A stretch of 64,000 bases of DNA from Clostridia bacterium (GCA_017411605.1 JAFQPR010000103.1:1-64000), one strand, 5' to 3'. Shown: positions 26,606 through 35,447, numbered from the stretch's first letter. Numbers and translations are program-made. Notes: a model not told the origin generated them from the letters alone.

Positions 26606-28225
26606 TCAGTTAGACGATTTGTATTTTTTCATTATTGCCAAAGCTGTGCGGATGCCGTCAATTGCGGCACTTGTAATTCCACCCGCATAACCTGCGCCTT
26701 CACCTGCAGGATAAAGATTATCATATCCTATTGCAAGACGTGTTTCATCGTTTCTTAAGATGCGGAGGGGGGCGCTGGTACGTGTTTCAGCGCCTGTAAG
26801 TATAGCATCACGGTCTGCAAAACCGTGTATTTTTCTGTCAAAATCATAAATTGCGTTCTTTATAGAATCGCAAACGAGTGACGGTAAATAATCATATGGT
26901 GAAGCAAGCTTAACGCCGCAACCTCCCATATATGTCGGCAAAACGCCGCTCGGCTCACGCGAAAGCTTCCCCTCGGCAAAATCACCGAAGGTTATTATAG
27001 GCGCGGAATAGTCTTTTCCTCCCGCGGCAAAAGCGGCTCTCTCGATTTTTCTCTGAAATTCTATAGCCGAGCGAGGGTCGCTTCCGTAATCCTCACGGAA
27101 TATTGAGCATACAACGGCGCTGTTGGAATTTCTTCCGTCACGCCTACTTTCACTCATGCCGTTTACAACGACTCCGCCCGTTTCACTTGCAGCGGCAACA
27201 ACTTCACCGCCGGGACACATACAAAAAGTATAAACGCCGCGTTCCTTGGTGTTATACGAAAGAGCATATTCGGCATGACCGAGATTCTTATCCCCTGCCA
27301 TTTTTCCGTACATACCTTTATCAATGGTTTCGGTAAGATGCTCAATTCTCATTCCTACCGAAAAATTCTTTGCTTCTATCGCAAGATTGTTTCCGATCAA
27401 GATTTCATAGGTATCTCTTGCGCTATGTCCTAATGCCAAAACAAGCGCTCCTACGTTGAGCTTTCCGTTAACCGTCGTTATTGAGGAAATATTGGTCGAC
27501 TTAAAGTCCGCACCTGTAAACGCCGTATGGAATCTTACCTCTCCGCCAAGCTCCTCTATCCTTGCGATCATTTTATCTATAACGCCGCAAAGCACGTCTG
27601 TTCCGATATGAGGCTTTGCTTGATAAAGTATTTCCTCCGGAGCTCCGAATTCAACGAACTTGCCCAGAACGTAAAGCGACATACCGTCATTAATTCTGGT
27701 AATCAGCTTTCCGTCGGAGAACGTTCCTGCGCCGCCTGCCCCAAACTGTATATTGGTATTTGTATTAAGAATACGCGTTTTCTTGAATTTTTCGATTTCT
27801 TGTACTCTCTCGGAAACAGATCCGCCTCTTTCGATCACTATCGGTGCATATCCGTTTTCTGCAAGCATTAAAGCACAGAAAAGACCGCAAGGTCCGGATC
27901 CTACGACAACGGGACGCGCTTTTAACGGTTCATTACCATATATAGGCTTGGGTATCTCGCTTTTTTCAACGCATGCCCCTGCAGCAGAAAGACATTTTTC
28001 GGTGACGTTAGAAAAAACAGCCGATACAAAAACAGAGTAGACAAATTTAATGTTATCCCTCATCCTTGCATCAATACTTTTTCTGTAAATTCTGAAAGCC
28101 GCATCGGAAAATTTTATACCCGCTTTCCGCAGTCTGCTCTCAGCAACTGAAAACGCCTCTTGAACAGAGGCGTCAGTTGGCAATTTTACATTGTTAATGA
28201 TTAAATTCTGAGTTTTTGAACTCAT
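26606..28225 (-). CDS. NAD(P)/FAD-dependent oxidoreductase (COG2509 type)
   Basis: A 539-residue flavoprotein with an 85-residue N-terminal alpha/beta part, then the FAD-binding signature VVGSGPCGLFCALMLAENGY and the GAGGAGTFSDGKL block, and a C-terminal AGEGAGYAGGITSAA flavin-contact motif. This is the pattern of COG2509 dehydrogenases, common in anaerobic Firmicutes and without a firmly assigned substrate. The start at 28225 has GGAGG four bases upstream. It follows cdaA by 30 nt, so it is probably co-transcribed with it. Confidence 0.88.
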   Translation of the reverse strand: MSSKTQNLIINNVKLPTDASVQEAFSVAESRLRKAGIKFSDAAFRIYRKSIDARMRDNIKFVYSVFVSAVFSNVTEKCLSAAGACVEKSEIPKPIYGNEPLKARPVVVGSGPCGLFCALMLAENGYAPIVIERGGSVSERVQEIEKFKKTRILNTNTNIQFGAGGAGTFSDGKLITRINDGMSLYVLGKFVEFGAPEEILYQAKPHIGTDVLCGVIDKMIARIEELGGEVRFHTAFTGADFKSTNISSITTVNGKLNVGALVLALGHSARDTYEILIGNNLAIEAKNFSVGMRIEHLTETIDKGMYGKMAGDKNLGHAEYALSYNTKERGVYTFCMCPGGEVVAAASETGGVVVNGMSESRRDGRNSNSAVVCSIFREDYGSDPRSAIEFQRKIERAAFAAGGKDYSAPIITFGDFAEGKLSREPSGVLPTYMGGCGVKLASPYDYLPSLVCDSIKNAIYDFDRKIHGFADRDAILTGAETRTSAPLRILRNDETRLAIGYDNLYPAGEGAGYAGGITSAAIDGIRTALAIMKKYKSSN

Positions 28226-28255
28226 TATTCCTCCAAAATCTAAAGCAAGCTAAAT

Positions 28256-29287
28256 TTATAGATTAAGTCTCGAAAGCATTGAAAGAGTCACCGTCAATAC
28301 CTCTCGGGATACAATGTTAACGTAAAGCCAAAAGATGGTTGCGCACAAAAGGCTGAGCAAACCTATAAGATAAGTTCCTATCCTGATACCAAATATTTTT
28401 TTGCCATATGTGCTCGAGGAAGGAACTACCGTATCGCGCTCAGATTTGTCCTTAACCCATGCGCGAAGAAGAAAGCTTCTTAAAGTATCGGGTGTATAAT
28501 TTCTTGTAAGAGTGCAATCGGAGGCAACGGAAATAACACCTGTTTCCTCGGATACAACGATAATAACCGCATCACTTATCTCACTCATTCCTATCGCGGC
28601 TCTGTGTCGCGTACCGAGATCACCGTCGATATCCTGACGCCTTGTCAGCGGTAAAAGACATCCCGCGGCAACTATTCTTGCCTCGTCGATCACTACAGCA
28701 CCGTCGTGAAGAGGGGCCTTGTTAAAGAACAAATTACGTACTAAAAACGAATTAACATCCGCATTTATTGAAACACCCGTTTGAACAACGTCGTCAAGAA
28801 CCGTATTCCTTGAAAGAACGATCAATGCACCCGTCTTGGTTCTTGAAAGATCGCTGACCGCGGCGCAAATATCGTCAACAGCCTTATAATATAGCTGCTG
28901 CTTTTTCTTTTGATCGCCAAAACTAAGTATGCTCTTAAGAGGACCCGATCCAATACGTTCAAGCGCCTCTCGCAACTCCGGCTGGAAAATAATGATAAGA
29001 GCTATTACTCCAATCTCAAATATTTTAGAGAATATAAACGAAGTTCCGTTAAGCGCAAAAGCCGTCGAAACAAACCATATAACAAGACATATGCCTATGC
29101 CCAAAAGAAGAGCTCCGCCTTTTTTGCTCTTAAAAAATCTGAAAACGCAAAGAAACAAAAATGACAGAACGAGTATATCTATCGCATCCGAAATACCAAA
29201 TGAAGAAAACGAATTCTTTATGTTTGCCCAAAGCTCGCTAAAATTCATTCCGTTCTTCGGTGCGGCAGTATCAAGTAAAAAATTCAT
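28256..29287 (-). CDS. cdaA: Diadenylate cyclase CdaA with an extra C-terminal membrane helix
   Basis: Makes the second messenger c-di-AMP from ATP. Three N-terminal membrane segments (about 34-50, 58-76, 84-101) are followed by the DisA_N cyclase domain with DGA at 195-197 and RHR at 227-229. The protein has 343 residues against about 273 in B. subtilis. The surplus is a linker and a fourth hydrophobic segment at about 301-323, with WLYVN at its end. That segment resembles the N-terminal anchor of CdaR (YbbR), the regulator normally encoded immediately downstream. No YbbR gene follows here; the next gene is the FAD oxidoreductase. GAGGT precedes the ATG at 29287. Confidence 0.93.
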   Translation of the reverse strand: MNFLLDTAAPKNGMNFSELWANIKNSFSSFGISDAIDILVLSFLFLCVFRFFKSKKGGALLLGIGICLVIWFVSTAFALNGTSFIFSKIFEIGVIALIIIFQPELREALERIGSGPLKSILSFGDQKKKQQLYYKAVDDICAAVSDLSRTKTGALIVLSRNTVLDDVVQTGVSINADVNSFLVRNLFFNKAPLHDGAVVIDEARIVAAGCLLPLTRRQDIDGDLGTRHRAAIGMSEISDAVIIVVSEETGVISVASDCTLTRNYTPDTLRSFLLRAWVKDKSERDTVVPSSSTYGKKIFGIRIGTYLIGLLSLLCATIFWLYVNIVSREVLTVTLSMLSRLNL

Positions 29288-29341
29288 ACCGACCTCAATA
29301 TTTTATATCTAAACGCAAGCATGCGAAATTTTTATATATAA

Positions 29342-29370
29342 AGTATAACACACATTTTTTATAATTGCAA
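29342..29370 (-). promoter_or_regulatory. Promoter of cdaA
   Basis: On the minus strand: TTGCAA (29370-29365), 17-nt spacer, TATACT (29347-29342). It is divergent from the promoter at 29465-29493. Confidence 0.65.
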
Positions 29371-29464
29371 TGCCTTTTTTTGAGTTTTTTGACTTTTTTT
29401 CAGACTTTTTTTAGCACGGTGTCGGGTCTAACGGATATTTTTTTTGCATTTTTCTCGATATCTA

Positions 29465-29493
29465 TTGACTTATTGCAAATAATCTGTTATAAT
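29465..29493 (+). promoter_or_regulatory. Promoter of the Crp-like regulator/ABC importer operon
   Basis: TTGACT (29465-29470), 17-nt spacer, TATAAT (29488-29493): a near-perfect sigma-A promoter. The stretch before it (29371-29464) is rich in T-runs and has no visible operator palindrome. Confidence 0.75.
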
Positions 29494-29531
29494 CTGTCCC
29501 AGATGATACACTTTTCAAAAGGCGGTGAATA

Positions 29532-30203
29532 ATGAATTCCGAGATAATTAGTTTTGCAAAAGAACTTTTTCCTTTTAAGAATATGAAAGAAAAAAACTTA
29601 CAAAGCGTCCTATCCGAAATAGACGCTTCCGTATGTTCTTTTCAAAAGGGAGAAACCGTTTTCTCCAAGGAAAGCTACCGTAAGACCGTCGGTTTTATTA
29701 TGGACGGAGAATGCGAGGTTGAAAGGGAGCGAGCGGACGGTGACTGCATTTCACTGAATACTCTTGGAAAGTATGCTTCATTCGGGATACTCTCTGTTTT
29801 TTCTAAGGAAGCTGAATTTCCAACGGTAATTAAAGCCGTCAAAGCTTCAAGGGTTATGTTCATTAGCGGAGATGATATGATCGCTATCATAAAAAAATAC
29901 CCTACCGTTTCGATGAACGTTATCACCTTTCTTTCGGGAAGAATTGCCTTCCTTAATAAAAAGGTGGAAACCTTCTCGGGAAAAAGCACGGTTGATAAGC
30001 TCGCAACTTATCTTTTAACCAAATACAAGGAGCTCGGCAACGAGATCACCGTCACCAGAACAAAGCTTTCTGCCGAGATCGGCGTAGGAAGAGCTTCGCT
30101 TTACCGCGATCTTGATTGCCTTGAAAGTAAAGGTGTTATCAGAACAGAACAAAAAAAGATTATTATAATTTGCCCCGAGGGGCTCGAAAGGATGCTAAAA
30201 TGA
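29532..30203 (+). CDS. Crp/Fnr-family transcriptional regulator
   Basis: A 223-residue regulator: cyclic-nucleotide-binding-like beta-roll at about residues 30-125, dimer helix at about 130-160, and a C-terminal winged helix-turn-helix with TKLSAEIGVGRASLYRDLDCLE. The fold is that of Crp/Fnr, but there is no Fnr-type cysteine cluster and the effector cannot be guessed. AGGCGGTG lies upstream of the ATG. Its stop overlaps the start of the substrate-binding protein gene by 4 nt (ATGA), so it probably controls the transporter it is encoded with. Confidence 0.9.
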   Translation: MNSEIISFAKELFPFKNMKEKNLQSVLSEIDASVCSFQKGETVFSKESYRKTVGFIMDGECEVERERADGDCISLNTLGKYASFGILSVFSKEAEFPTVIKAVKASRVMFISGDDMIAIIKKYPTVSMNVITFLSGRIAFLNKKVETFSGKSTVDKLATYLLTKYKELGNEITVTRTKLSAEIGVGRASLYRDLDCLESKGVIRTEQKKIIIICPEGLERMLK

Positions 30204-31132
30204 AAAAGATTATTGCACTTGTACTCACACTCACATTCACACTCCTCTCTCTTGCTTCCTGTAAAAGAGACGATACAAAAATCAACATCGGCGTTATGAG
30301 CGGTCCTACCGGAATGGGTATGGCGAAGCTTATGAATGACGAGGGCGCAGAGAGCGAAAAATACGAATTTGAAATTTACTCGGATCCAACCAACGGCACA
30401 ACCGACCTTATGTCAAAAAAGCTCGATATGCTTTGCCTTCCCACTAATGCTGCCGCAAATCTTTTCACTAAACAGAAAAACATATCCGTAATAGCAATAA
30501 ACTGCCTCGGTTCACTTTATCTCCTTGCAAATAACGAAACAGAGATAAATTCTATTAAAGACCTCGAGGGAAAAACCATTTATTCCAGCGTTGCAACATC
30601 TACAACAAAGCCAATTATTGATTTTATCCTTAAGGAAAACGGCGTAAACGCAACGGTTGAGATCGAAAAGGATCACGATACCCTCGTTGCAAAGCTTGCG
30701 TCAAAGGAAGTTAACATTGCCGTTCTTCCCGAACCCAAAGTTACCGCAGCTCTTATAGCTAACAAAGATTATTCGGTCAAGCTCAATCTTTCCGAAGAAT
30801 GGAGCAAGGTTTCCGATACGCCTCTTACAATGGGTTGCATCGTCGTAAGAAATGATTTTCTTGAAGAACACAAATCGGTCGTTGATTCGTTCCTTAAGGA
30901 TTATAAAGCATCTATTGACTTTATCAATGATAAAAACAACAATGCAAACGCAGCCGAGATGATAGTAAGCGCGGGCGTTCTTCCCAAGCTTCCCGTAGCA
31001 AAAGGTGCTTTGAATAATCTTTACGGTTCGATCGTTTATATAGAAGGTGATGAAATGAAAAACGCGCTCAAGGCATTCTATACTGCTATAGGATTGGCTC
31101 AGCCCGATGAAGCTTTCTATTATGAAAAGTAA
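30200..31132 (+). CDS. ABC importer substrate-binding lipoprotein (NMT1/SsuA-like)
   Basis: A 310-residue lipoprotein. The signal peptide MKKIIALVLTLTFTLLS ends in the lipobox L-A-S-C, so it is anchored outside the membrane by a lipid on the cysteine. The mature part has a periplasmic-binding-protein II fold, with INIGVMSGPTGMGMAKL at the start, as in the nitrate/sulfonate/thiamine-precursor type. The ligand is not deducible. I use the ATG at 30200, overlapping the regulator stop, because it begins exactly with the signal peptide. Permease and ATPase genes follow with overlaps, completing one importer. Confidence 0.88.
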   Translation: MKKIIALVLTLTFTLLSLASCKRDDTKINIGVMSGPTGMGMAKLMNDEGAESEKYEFEIYSDPTNGTTDLMSKKLDMLCLPTNAAANLFTKQKNISVIAINCLGSLYLLANNETEINSIKDLEGKTIYSSVATSTTKPIIDFILKENGVNATVEIEKDHDTLVAKLASKEVNIAVLPEPKVTAALIANKDYSVKLNLSEEWSKVSDTPLTMGCIVVRNDFLEEHKSVVDSFLKDYKASIDFINDKNNNANAAEMIVSAGVLPKLPVAKGALNNLYGSIVYIEGDEMKNALKAFYTAIGLAQPDEAFYYEK

Positions 31133-31889
31133 GAAAAAAGTAATTTTCACTGTCTTATCGATATTATTTTGGTTTCTTGCTTGGGAGTTACTTGCTCTTT
31201 TAATTGATATTTCGATTGTACTGCCCGGTCCTAGCGAGGTTATAGTATCACTCGGTAATCTTGTTATAACCTTATCGTTCTGGAAAATACTGCTTTTTTC
31301 GTTTATCAGAATAATAATCGGTTTTATTATAGGAGTCGTTTTGGGTATTGCCCTTGCGATCCTATGCAACAGCAGCTCGGTAGCGATGCATCTGTTTTCT
31401 CCTGTTATGACGATTATAAGAGCGACACCTGTTGCATCGTTCATTATGGTGCTCTGGCTTATTATCGGAAGCAATCTGGTTCCGTCTGCCATTACCGTTC
31501 TAATGGTCACGCCTATAATCTGGCAAAATCTTATAGACGGATTTTCCGCGATAGACAAAAATCTTGACGAGGTATGTACGTCATTTGAGATTTCGGCGGC
31601 AAAGCGATTCAAAATACTCATTGCTCCGACACTGACAAGATTTCTCATCCCCGCGATAATCACCTCGGCGGGCTTAGGCTGGAAATCCGGTATTGCCGCT
31701 GAAATAATAGCCTACACGAGTAATTCCATCGGAAAAGAAATATTCCTTTCTAAGAGTTTTCTCGAAAGTGCAGAAATGCTCGCTTGGACTCTTGTTGTTA
31801 TTATCCTTAGCCTCTCATTCGAATTTGTTATTTCTTATTTAGGAAAGAAGGTGTCGAATAATGCCGCTTATGCTGAAAAAAATAACTAA
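31122..31889 (+). CDS. ABC importer permease (SsuC-like)
   Basis: A permease of about 255 residues with six membrane segments and a binding-protein-dependent transport inner-membrane domain. The cytoplasmic loop that docks the ATPase is seen around EVCTSFEISAAKRFKILIAPTLTRFL. The start is ambiguous: ATG at 31122 gives MKSKKK and an 11-nt overlap with the upstream gene, while ATG at 31107 adds five residues. Neither has a strong SD. Overlaps on both sides show a tightly coupled operon. Similarity is to the taurine/sulfonate/nitrate permease group. Confidence 0.88.
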   Translation: MKSKKKVIFTVLSILFWFLAWELLALLIDISIVLPGPSEVIVSLGNLVITLSFWKILLFSFIRIIIGFIIGVVLGIALAILCNSSSVAMHLFSPVMTIIRATPVASFIMVLWLIIGSNLVPSAITVLMVTPIIWQNLIDGFSAIDKNLDEVCTSFEISAAKRFKILIAPTLTRFLIPAIITSAGLGWKSGIAAEIIAYTSNSIGKEIFLSKSFLESAEMLAWTLVVIILSLSFEFVISYLGKKVSNNAAYAEKNN

Positions 31890-32448
31890 AAGCTTCGAAC
31901 AAAAAATTCTTTTTTCCGATTTTAATTATACGTTCGGTGAAAACGGAATTTACGCAATTACCGGTGAAAGCGGTATAGGAAAAACAACACTTTTACGAAT
32001 GATTGCAGGTTTGGACAATGATTACAGCGGAGAGATCTTCGGCGGCGGTTTTGCCAATACTTCATTCTGCTTTCAAGAGCACAGACTATTCCCGACGCTG
32101 ACCGCGATTGATAATATTCTTGAGGTTTCATTTAAAGAAAAAGATGACAAAGCAAAATCAAAAGCATACGAAATTATGAAAAGACTTCGCTTCACCGAGG
32201 ATGATATGAAGCTGTATCCACATGAATTATCGGGCGGTATGCGGCAAAGGGTTGCTTTCGCCAGAGCAATACTGAGGGATTCAAAAATATTGATTCTCGA
32301 TGAGGCAACAAAGGAGCTTGATCCCACTCTTGCGGATATCGTGCTCGATATTATCAAAGAACAAAGCAAGAGCCGACTTGTTATTATTGTTACTCATAAG
32401 GAAGCGGAAATAACCGAGCTTGGAGCAACAAGAATTCATTTAAACTAA
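31861..32448 (+). CDS. ABC importer ATP-binding protein
   Basis: A 195-residue ATPase, shorter than the usual 240-260 of SsuB-like proteins. Walker A is GESGIGKTT, the Q-loop is FCFQEHRLFP, the signature is LSGGMRQR and Walker B is ILILDEATKELD. All catalytic parts are present; the shortening is at the C-terminus and between strands. It overlaps the permease gene by 29 nt. A terminator follows at 32502-32538. It energises the importer formed with the two genes upstream. Confidence 0.9.
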   Translation: MPLMLKKITKSFEQKILFSDFNYTFGENGIYAITGESGIGKTTLLRMIAGLDNDYSGEIFGGGFANTSFCFQEHRLFPTLTAIDNILEVSFKEKDDKAKSKAYEIMKRLRFTEDDMKLYPHELSGGMRQRVAFARAILRDSKILILDEATKELDPTLADIVLDIIKEQSKSRLVIIVTHKEAEITELGATRIHLN

Positions 32449-32501
32449 AGTCAAAAACTATATTTTCGAACTTCGAAGCATAGAATTTTAAAAGCAAAAA
32501 A

Positions 32502-32547
32502 TGGGTAGACGTACTGATTTTTTCAATACATCTACCCACTTTTTTTG
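32502..32547. terminator. Bidirectional terminator between the importer operon and dinB
   Basis: TGGGTAGA (32502-32509) pairs with TCTACCCA (32531-32538), with further GTA/TAC pairing inside. It has an A-run on the left and T7 on the right, so it works for the plus operon and plausibly for dinB on the minus strand. Confidence 0.8.
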
Positions 32548-32570
32548 ATGTTTTTTTAAAACGTTAGCTC

Positions 32571-33794
32571 CTATTTTTTATCACTTTTTTTGCTGCTGAT
32601 ACCAATATCATTTTCGATAATAGAAGCACGAATAATCGACTCTGTACCAAATTTCTGCCTTATTTTATCAACGGCAATTTCCTTTTTCTCGATTTTCTTG
32701 CGTTCTTCTCGCTTCTCGGAGCCAAAGAAATCCATTTGCTCAAAAACAGAGTCTGCGCGAACCAGGTTTGTTGCCGTTACGGTGATCATTCGTATTGGTC
32801 TTTCCGCACTCCATTCACGGCAAAGTATCTTATACGCAACGTCGGCTATCTCGGATGAGATATCGGTAGGTGCATCTGTCGGCGCGTTCCTCTGAATCGT
32901 CCTCAAATACTCGTCCTTGATACTTAGCTGAACGGTGGAGCACTTTAACCCCCGTATACGAAGCTTAGTTCCGATCTCCTCGGAAAGATATTTTATTCCC
33001 GTCAGGCATTCTTCTCTTCCGACAAGATCATGCTTGAAAGTAAAGCCGTTGCCTATGCTTTTCGCGTCAGCTCTGTCGGTCGCTTCTACGGGTGAAGAAT
33101 CCTCCCCCCTTGCATACTCGGAAAGCATTCCGCCCATTTTACCGAATTTTAAGATTAAAAGCTCACGGCTAGCTTCTGCAAGATCTCCAATAGTTTTTAT
33201 ACCAAGGTGAAAAAGCGCATCTGCCGTCCTTTTTCCGACGAATAACAAATCCGATACAGACAATGGATAAACTATTTCCTTATAGTTATCTCGGCTTATA
33301 ACCGTAGTTGCATCAGGCTTTTTGTAGTCACTTCCAAGCTTGGCGAATACCTTGTTAAAGGAAATGCCGACGGAAACGGTAATCCCCAGCTCGCGTTTTA
33401 TATCACTTCTGATTTTCTCCGCGATTTCAAACCCATCGCCGAAAATACCGCTTGCCGTAACGTCGAGCCAACTTTCATCTATTCCAAACGGCTCTATCAT
33501 ATCCGTATATCTTGAATATATTTCATTCGCCTTTTGCGAATACTCAACGTATTTGTCATAATGTGGCTTAGCCAAAACTAAATTCGGACATTTTTTCTTC
33601 GCTGCAAAAACGGTTTCCGCAGTTTTTATATCGTATTTTTTTGCAAGCTCATTTTTCGCGAGAATTATACCGTGCCTGTTTTCAATACTACCCGAAACAG
33701 CCATTGGAACGTTTCTGTATTCCGGATTAAGCACAGTTTCCACCGAAGCGAAAAAAGAATTGCAATCACAGTGCAAAATAATTCTGTCTTTCAT
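32571..33794 (-). CDS. dinB: DNA polymerase IV (Y-family translesion polymerase)
   Basis: A 407-residue Y-family polymerase. Metal-binding residues are in HCDCNSFFASVE and FGIDESWLDV (IDEAYLDV in many homologues). The helix-hairpin-helix DLLFVGKRTADALFHLGIKTIGDLA follows, then the little-finger domain. It copies damaged DNA with low fidelity. The C-terminal lysine-rich tail lacks an obvious clamp-binding motif. AGAG precedes the ATG at 33794. The start lies one base past the histidine-kinase stop, an unusual partner, with no SOS-box palindrome seen. Confidence 0.94.
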   Translation of the reverse strand: MKDRIILHCDCNSFFASVETVLNPEYRNVPMAVSGSIENRHGIILAKNELAKKYDIKTAETVFAAKKKCPNLVLAKPHYDKYVEYSQKANEIYSRYTDMIEPFGIDESWLDVTASGIFGDGFEIAEKIRSDIKRELGITVSVGISFNKVFAKLGSDYKKPDATTVISRDNYKEIVYPLSVSDLLFVGKRTADALFHLGIKTIGDLAEASRELLILKFGKMGGMLSEYARGEDSSPVEATDRADAKSIGNGFTFKHDLVGREECLTGIKYLSEEIGTKLRIRGLKCSTVQLSIKDEYLRTIQRNAPTDAPTDISSEIADVAYKILCREWSAERPIRMITVTATNLVRADSVFEQMDFFGSEKREERKKIEKKEIAVDKIRQKFGTESIIRASIIENDIGISSKKSDKK

Positions 33795-33795
33795 C

Positions 33796-35295
33796 TTAAA
33801 TATCTCTCGGACGTTCCTTGTGCGAAGCTACGCCTTCCTTAAGAGAAAACCAGAATTCCGCACCGCTTTCACCGGGTGAATCGGCACTTATCTGTTCGCC
33901 GTGAGCGTCAATTATCGTTTTGCAAATATAAAGACCAAGTCCGACACCGCTCTTATCGAGTCCGCGGCTCTTGTCCGTTTTATAAAATCTGTCAAAAATA
34001 AACGGTAATTCTTCTTTTGGAATGCCCTGCCCTTCATCATAAACCGAAAGCCTGATTTTTTTATTTGAAGTTCTTGTTATATGGATCGCGAGCTTTCCGC
34101 CTTCCCTTGAAAACTTTATTGCGTTATGCATCAAATTATAAACCACCTGGTGGATAGCATCCTTATCTGCTACGACAAACATAGAATCTTCATCGGTTTC
34201 GAAAATTACGTCGAGATTTTTATCTCCTATCTTTTGCTCGAAGGATATAAGGATGACTCTCGCCATTTCAGCAATATCGAAGCTTACGAAGTTAAACTTA
34301 CGTTCACCCGACTCAAGTCTTGAAATGTCAAGAAGATCTGCAACAAGCCTAGAAAGTCTGTGCACCTCCGCGGAAATTACCCCAAGATAGTAATCATGCT
34401 TCTCGGGAGGAATGGCTCCTGAAGTAATACCGTCTATAAATCCCGCTATCGTGGTCATTGGAGTTCTTAAATCGTGAGAAACGTTCGCGAGGAAGGAGTT
34501 TCTCATTTTTTCAAAGTTATCAAGCGACTCAGCCATATTATTAAAAGCTTCGCCCAGCTCGGCTATTTCGTCATGACCGCATACTGTTACTCGGGTGCTG
34601 AAATCACCCTTTGCAAACTTCTTCGTCGCTTTGGTCATATTCTTAAGAGGGTTTATTACACGCTCTGTAATAAGATACAGCGCAACAACGGCAGCAAGCA
34701 TTACCCAAAGAGAGCTGTTTATAATAGTTTTTCTTGCCGCCAGCACCATCGAATCCTCTTGAGTTGTGGATATAAGCGATATTGCGTATCCCGTATGCTT
34801 ATCCCCCGAAAAGATTTCTTTGGCACACATACGGTAGTTCTCATTACCTATAACCTCGGCTCTTCCGTTATAAAGAAGGTAATCTCGCCCTTCCTTATCT
34901 TTTTGGTGCGTAAAGTTCTCTTTTATATTGAGGCTTCCGAGATCTTCATCGTGCCATAGCATCGGAAGTACGTCATCGCCCACTTTATGAGTTTTGACGG
35001 TCGTTAAAAGTATCTTGCCGTCAACGTCGGTAAGCAATATTTTTACATTTTTATACTCCAACAATATCGGCGCCAAAATCTCCATTGTGATCGGTGCTTC
35101 AAGCGCCGTATCGATTTCACCGTACGTAGAACATTGCTTGGATATTTTTACTATAGCATTGACAAGCGACTCCTGCTTGCTATCCATTACGTACGCTCTT
35201 ATCGTAGTTGTTATTATGCTGGATAAAATGACAAAGCTTATTAACAAAATAATAACGAAAGCGGTTAAGTATTTCGCAAACGTGCTTTTAAACAA
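33796..35295 (-). CDS. Membrane sensor histidine kinase (orphan)
   Basis: A kinase of about 499 residues: a first membrane helix near the N-terminus, an extracytoplasmic sensor of about 150 residues, a second helix, a HAMP linker, then HisKA with the phospho-acceptor His in SHDLRTP, and a HATPase domain with DKSGVGLGLYICK. I place the start at TTG 35295, with GGAG seven bases upstream. A longer frame would begin inside the -10 box of the promoter at 35326-35355 and so cannot be translated from it. No response regulator gene is adjacent; its partner must lie elsewhere. It is transcribed together with dinB. Confidence 0.9.
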   Translation of the reverse strand: MFKSTFAKYLTAFVIILLISFVILSSIITTTIRAYVMDSKQESLVNAIVKISKQCSTYGEIDTALEAPITMEILAPILLEYKNVKILLTDVDGKILLTTVKTHKVGDDVLPMLWHDEDLGSLNIKENFTHQKDKEGRDYLLYNGRAEVIGNENYRMCAKEIFSGDKHTGYAISLISTTQEDSMVLAARKTIINSSLWVMLAAVVALYLITERVINPLKNMTKATKKFAKGDFSTRVTVCGHDEIAELGEAFNNMAESLDNFEKMRNSFLANVSHDLRTPMTTIAGFIDGITSGAIPPEKHDYYLGVISAEVHRLSRLVADLLDISRLESGERKFNFVSFDIAEMARVILISFEQKIGDKNLDVIFETDEDSMFVVADKDAIHQVVYNLMHNAIKFSREGGKLAIHITRTSNKKIRLSVYDEGQGIPKEELPFIFDRFYKTDKSRGLDKSGVGLGLYICKTIIDAHGEQISADSPGESGAEFWFSLKEGVASHKERPRDI

Positions 35296-35325
35296 TTTTT
35301 TGCTCCTGTCTTTGTGTTTTTTTCT

Positions 35326-35355
35326 ATTATACAACAAATCATATCAATAAGTCAA
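35326..35355 (-). promoter_or_regulatory. Promoter of the sensor kinase-dinB unit
   Basis: On the minus strand: TTGACT (35355-35350), 18-nt spacer, TATAAT (35331-35326). It is divergent from the gltX promoter 20 bases away and fixes the kinase start downstream of 35319. Confidence 0.7.
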
Positions 35356-35374
35356 ATATTTTTTGTTAATAACA

Positions 35375-35403
35375 TTGACTAAAATATTTTTTTGTGCTAA
35401 AAT
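35375..35403 (+). promoter_or_regulatory. Promoter of the gltX operon
   Basis: TTGACT (35375-35380), 17-nt spacer, TAAAAT (35398-35403). No T-box leader is present; the leader is only about 40 nt long. Confidence 0.75.
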
Positions 35404-35447
35404 ATAATTTGCTATAAATTTTAGATATTTGAAAGAGGTAAATTACT

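Noticed and set aside
31861-32448. Truncated or broken ABC ATPase because of its 195-residue length
   Set aside because: Walker A, Q-loop, signature, Walker B and the switch His (VTHKEAE) are all present in order, so it is short but complete.
35295-35337. Fourteen-codon N-terminal extension of the sensor kinase
   Set aside because: It starts within the -10 region of the kinase promoter, so it would not be in the transcript; TTG 35295 has GGAG at 7-base spacing.
4098-35388. The 14-base string TTGACTAAAATATT shared by the promoters near glnS and gltX as a common synthetase control site
   Set aside because: It is made of a -35 box plus AT-rich spacer, and it faces away from glnS but towards gltX; chance is the simpler reading.
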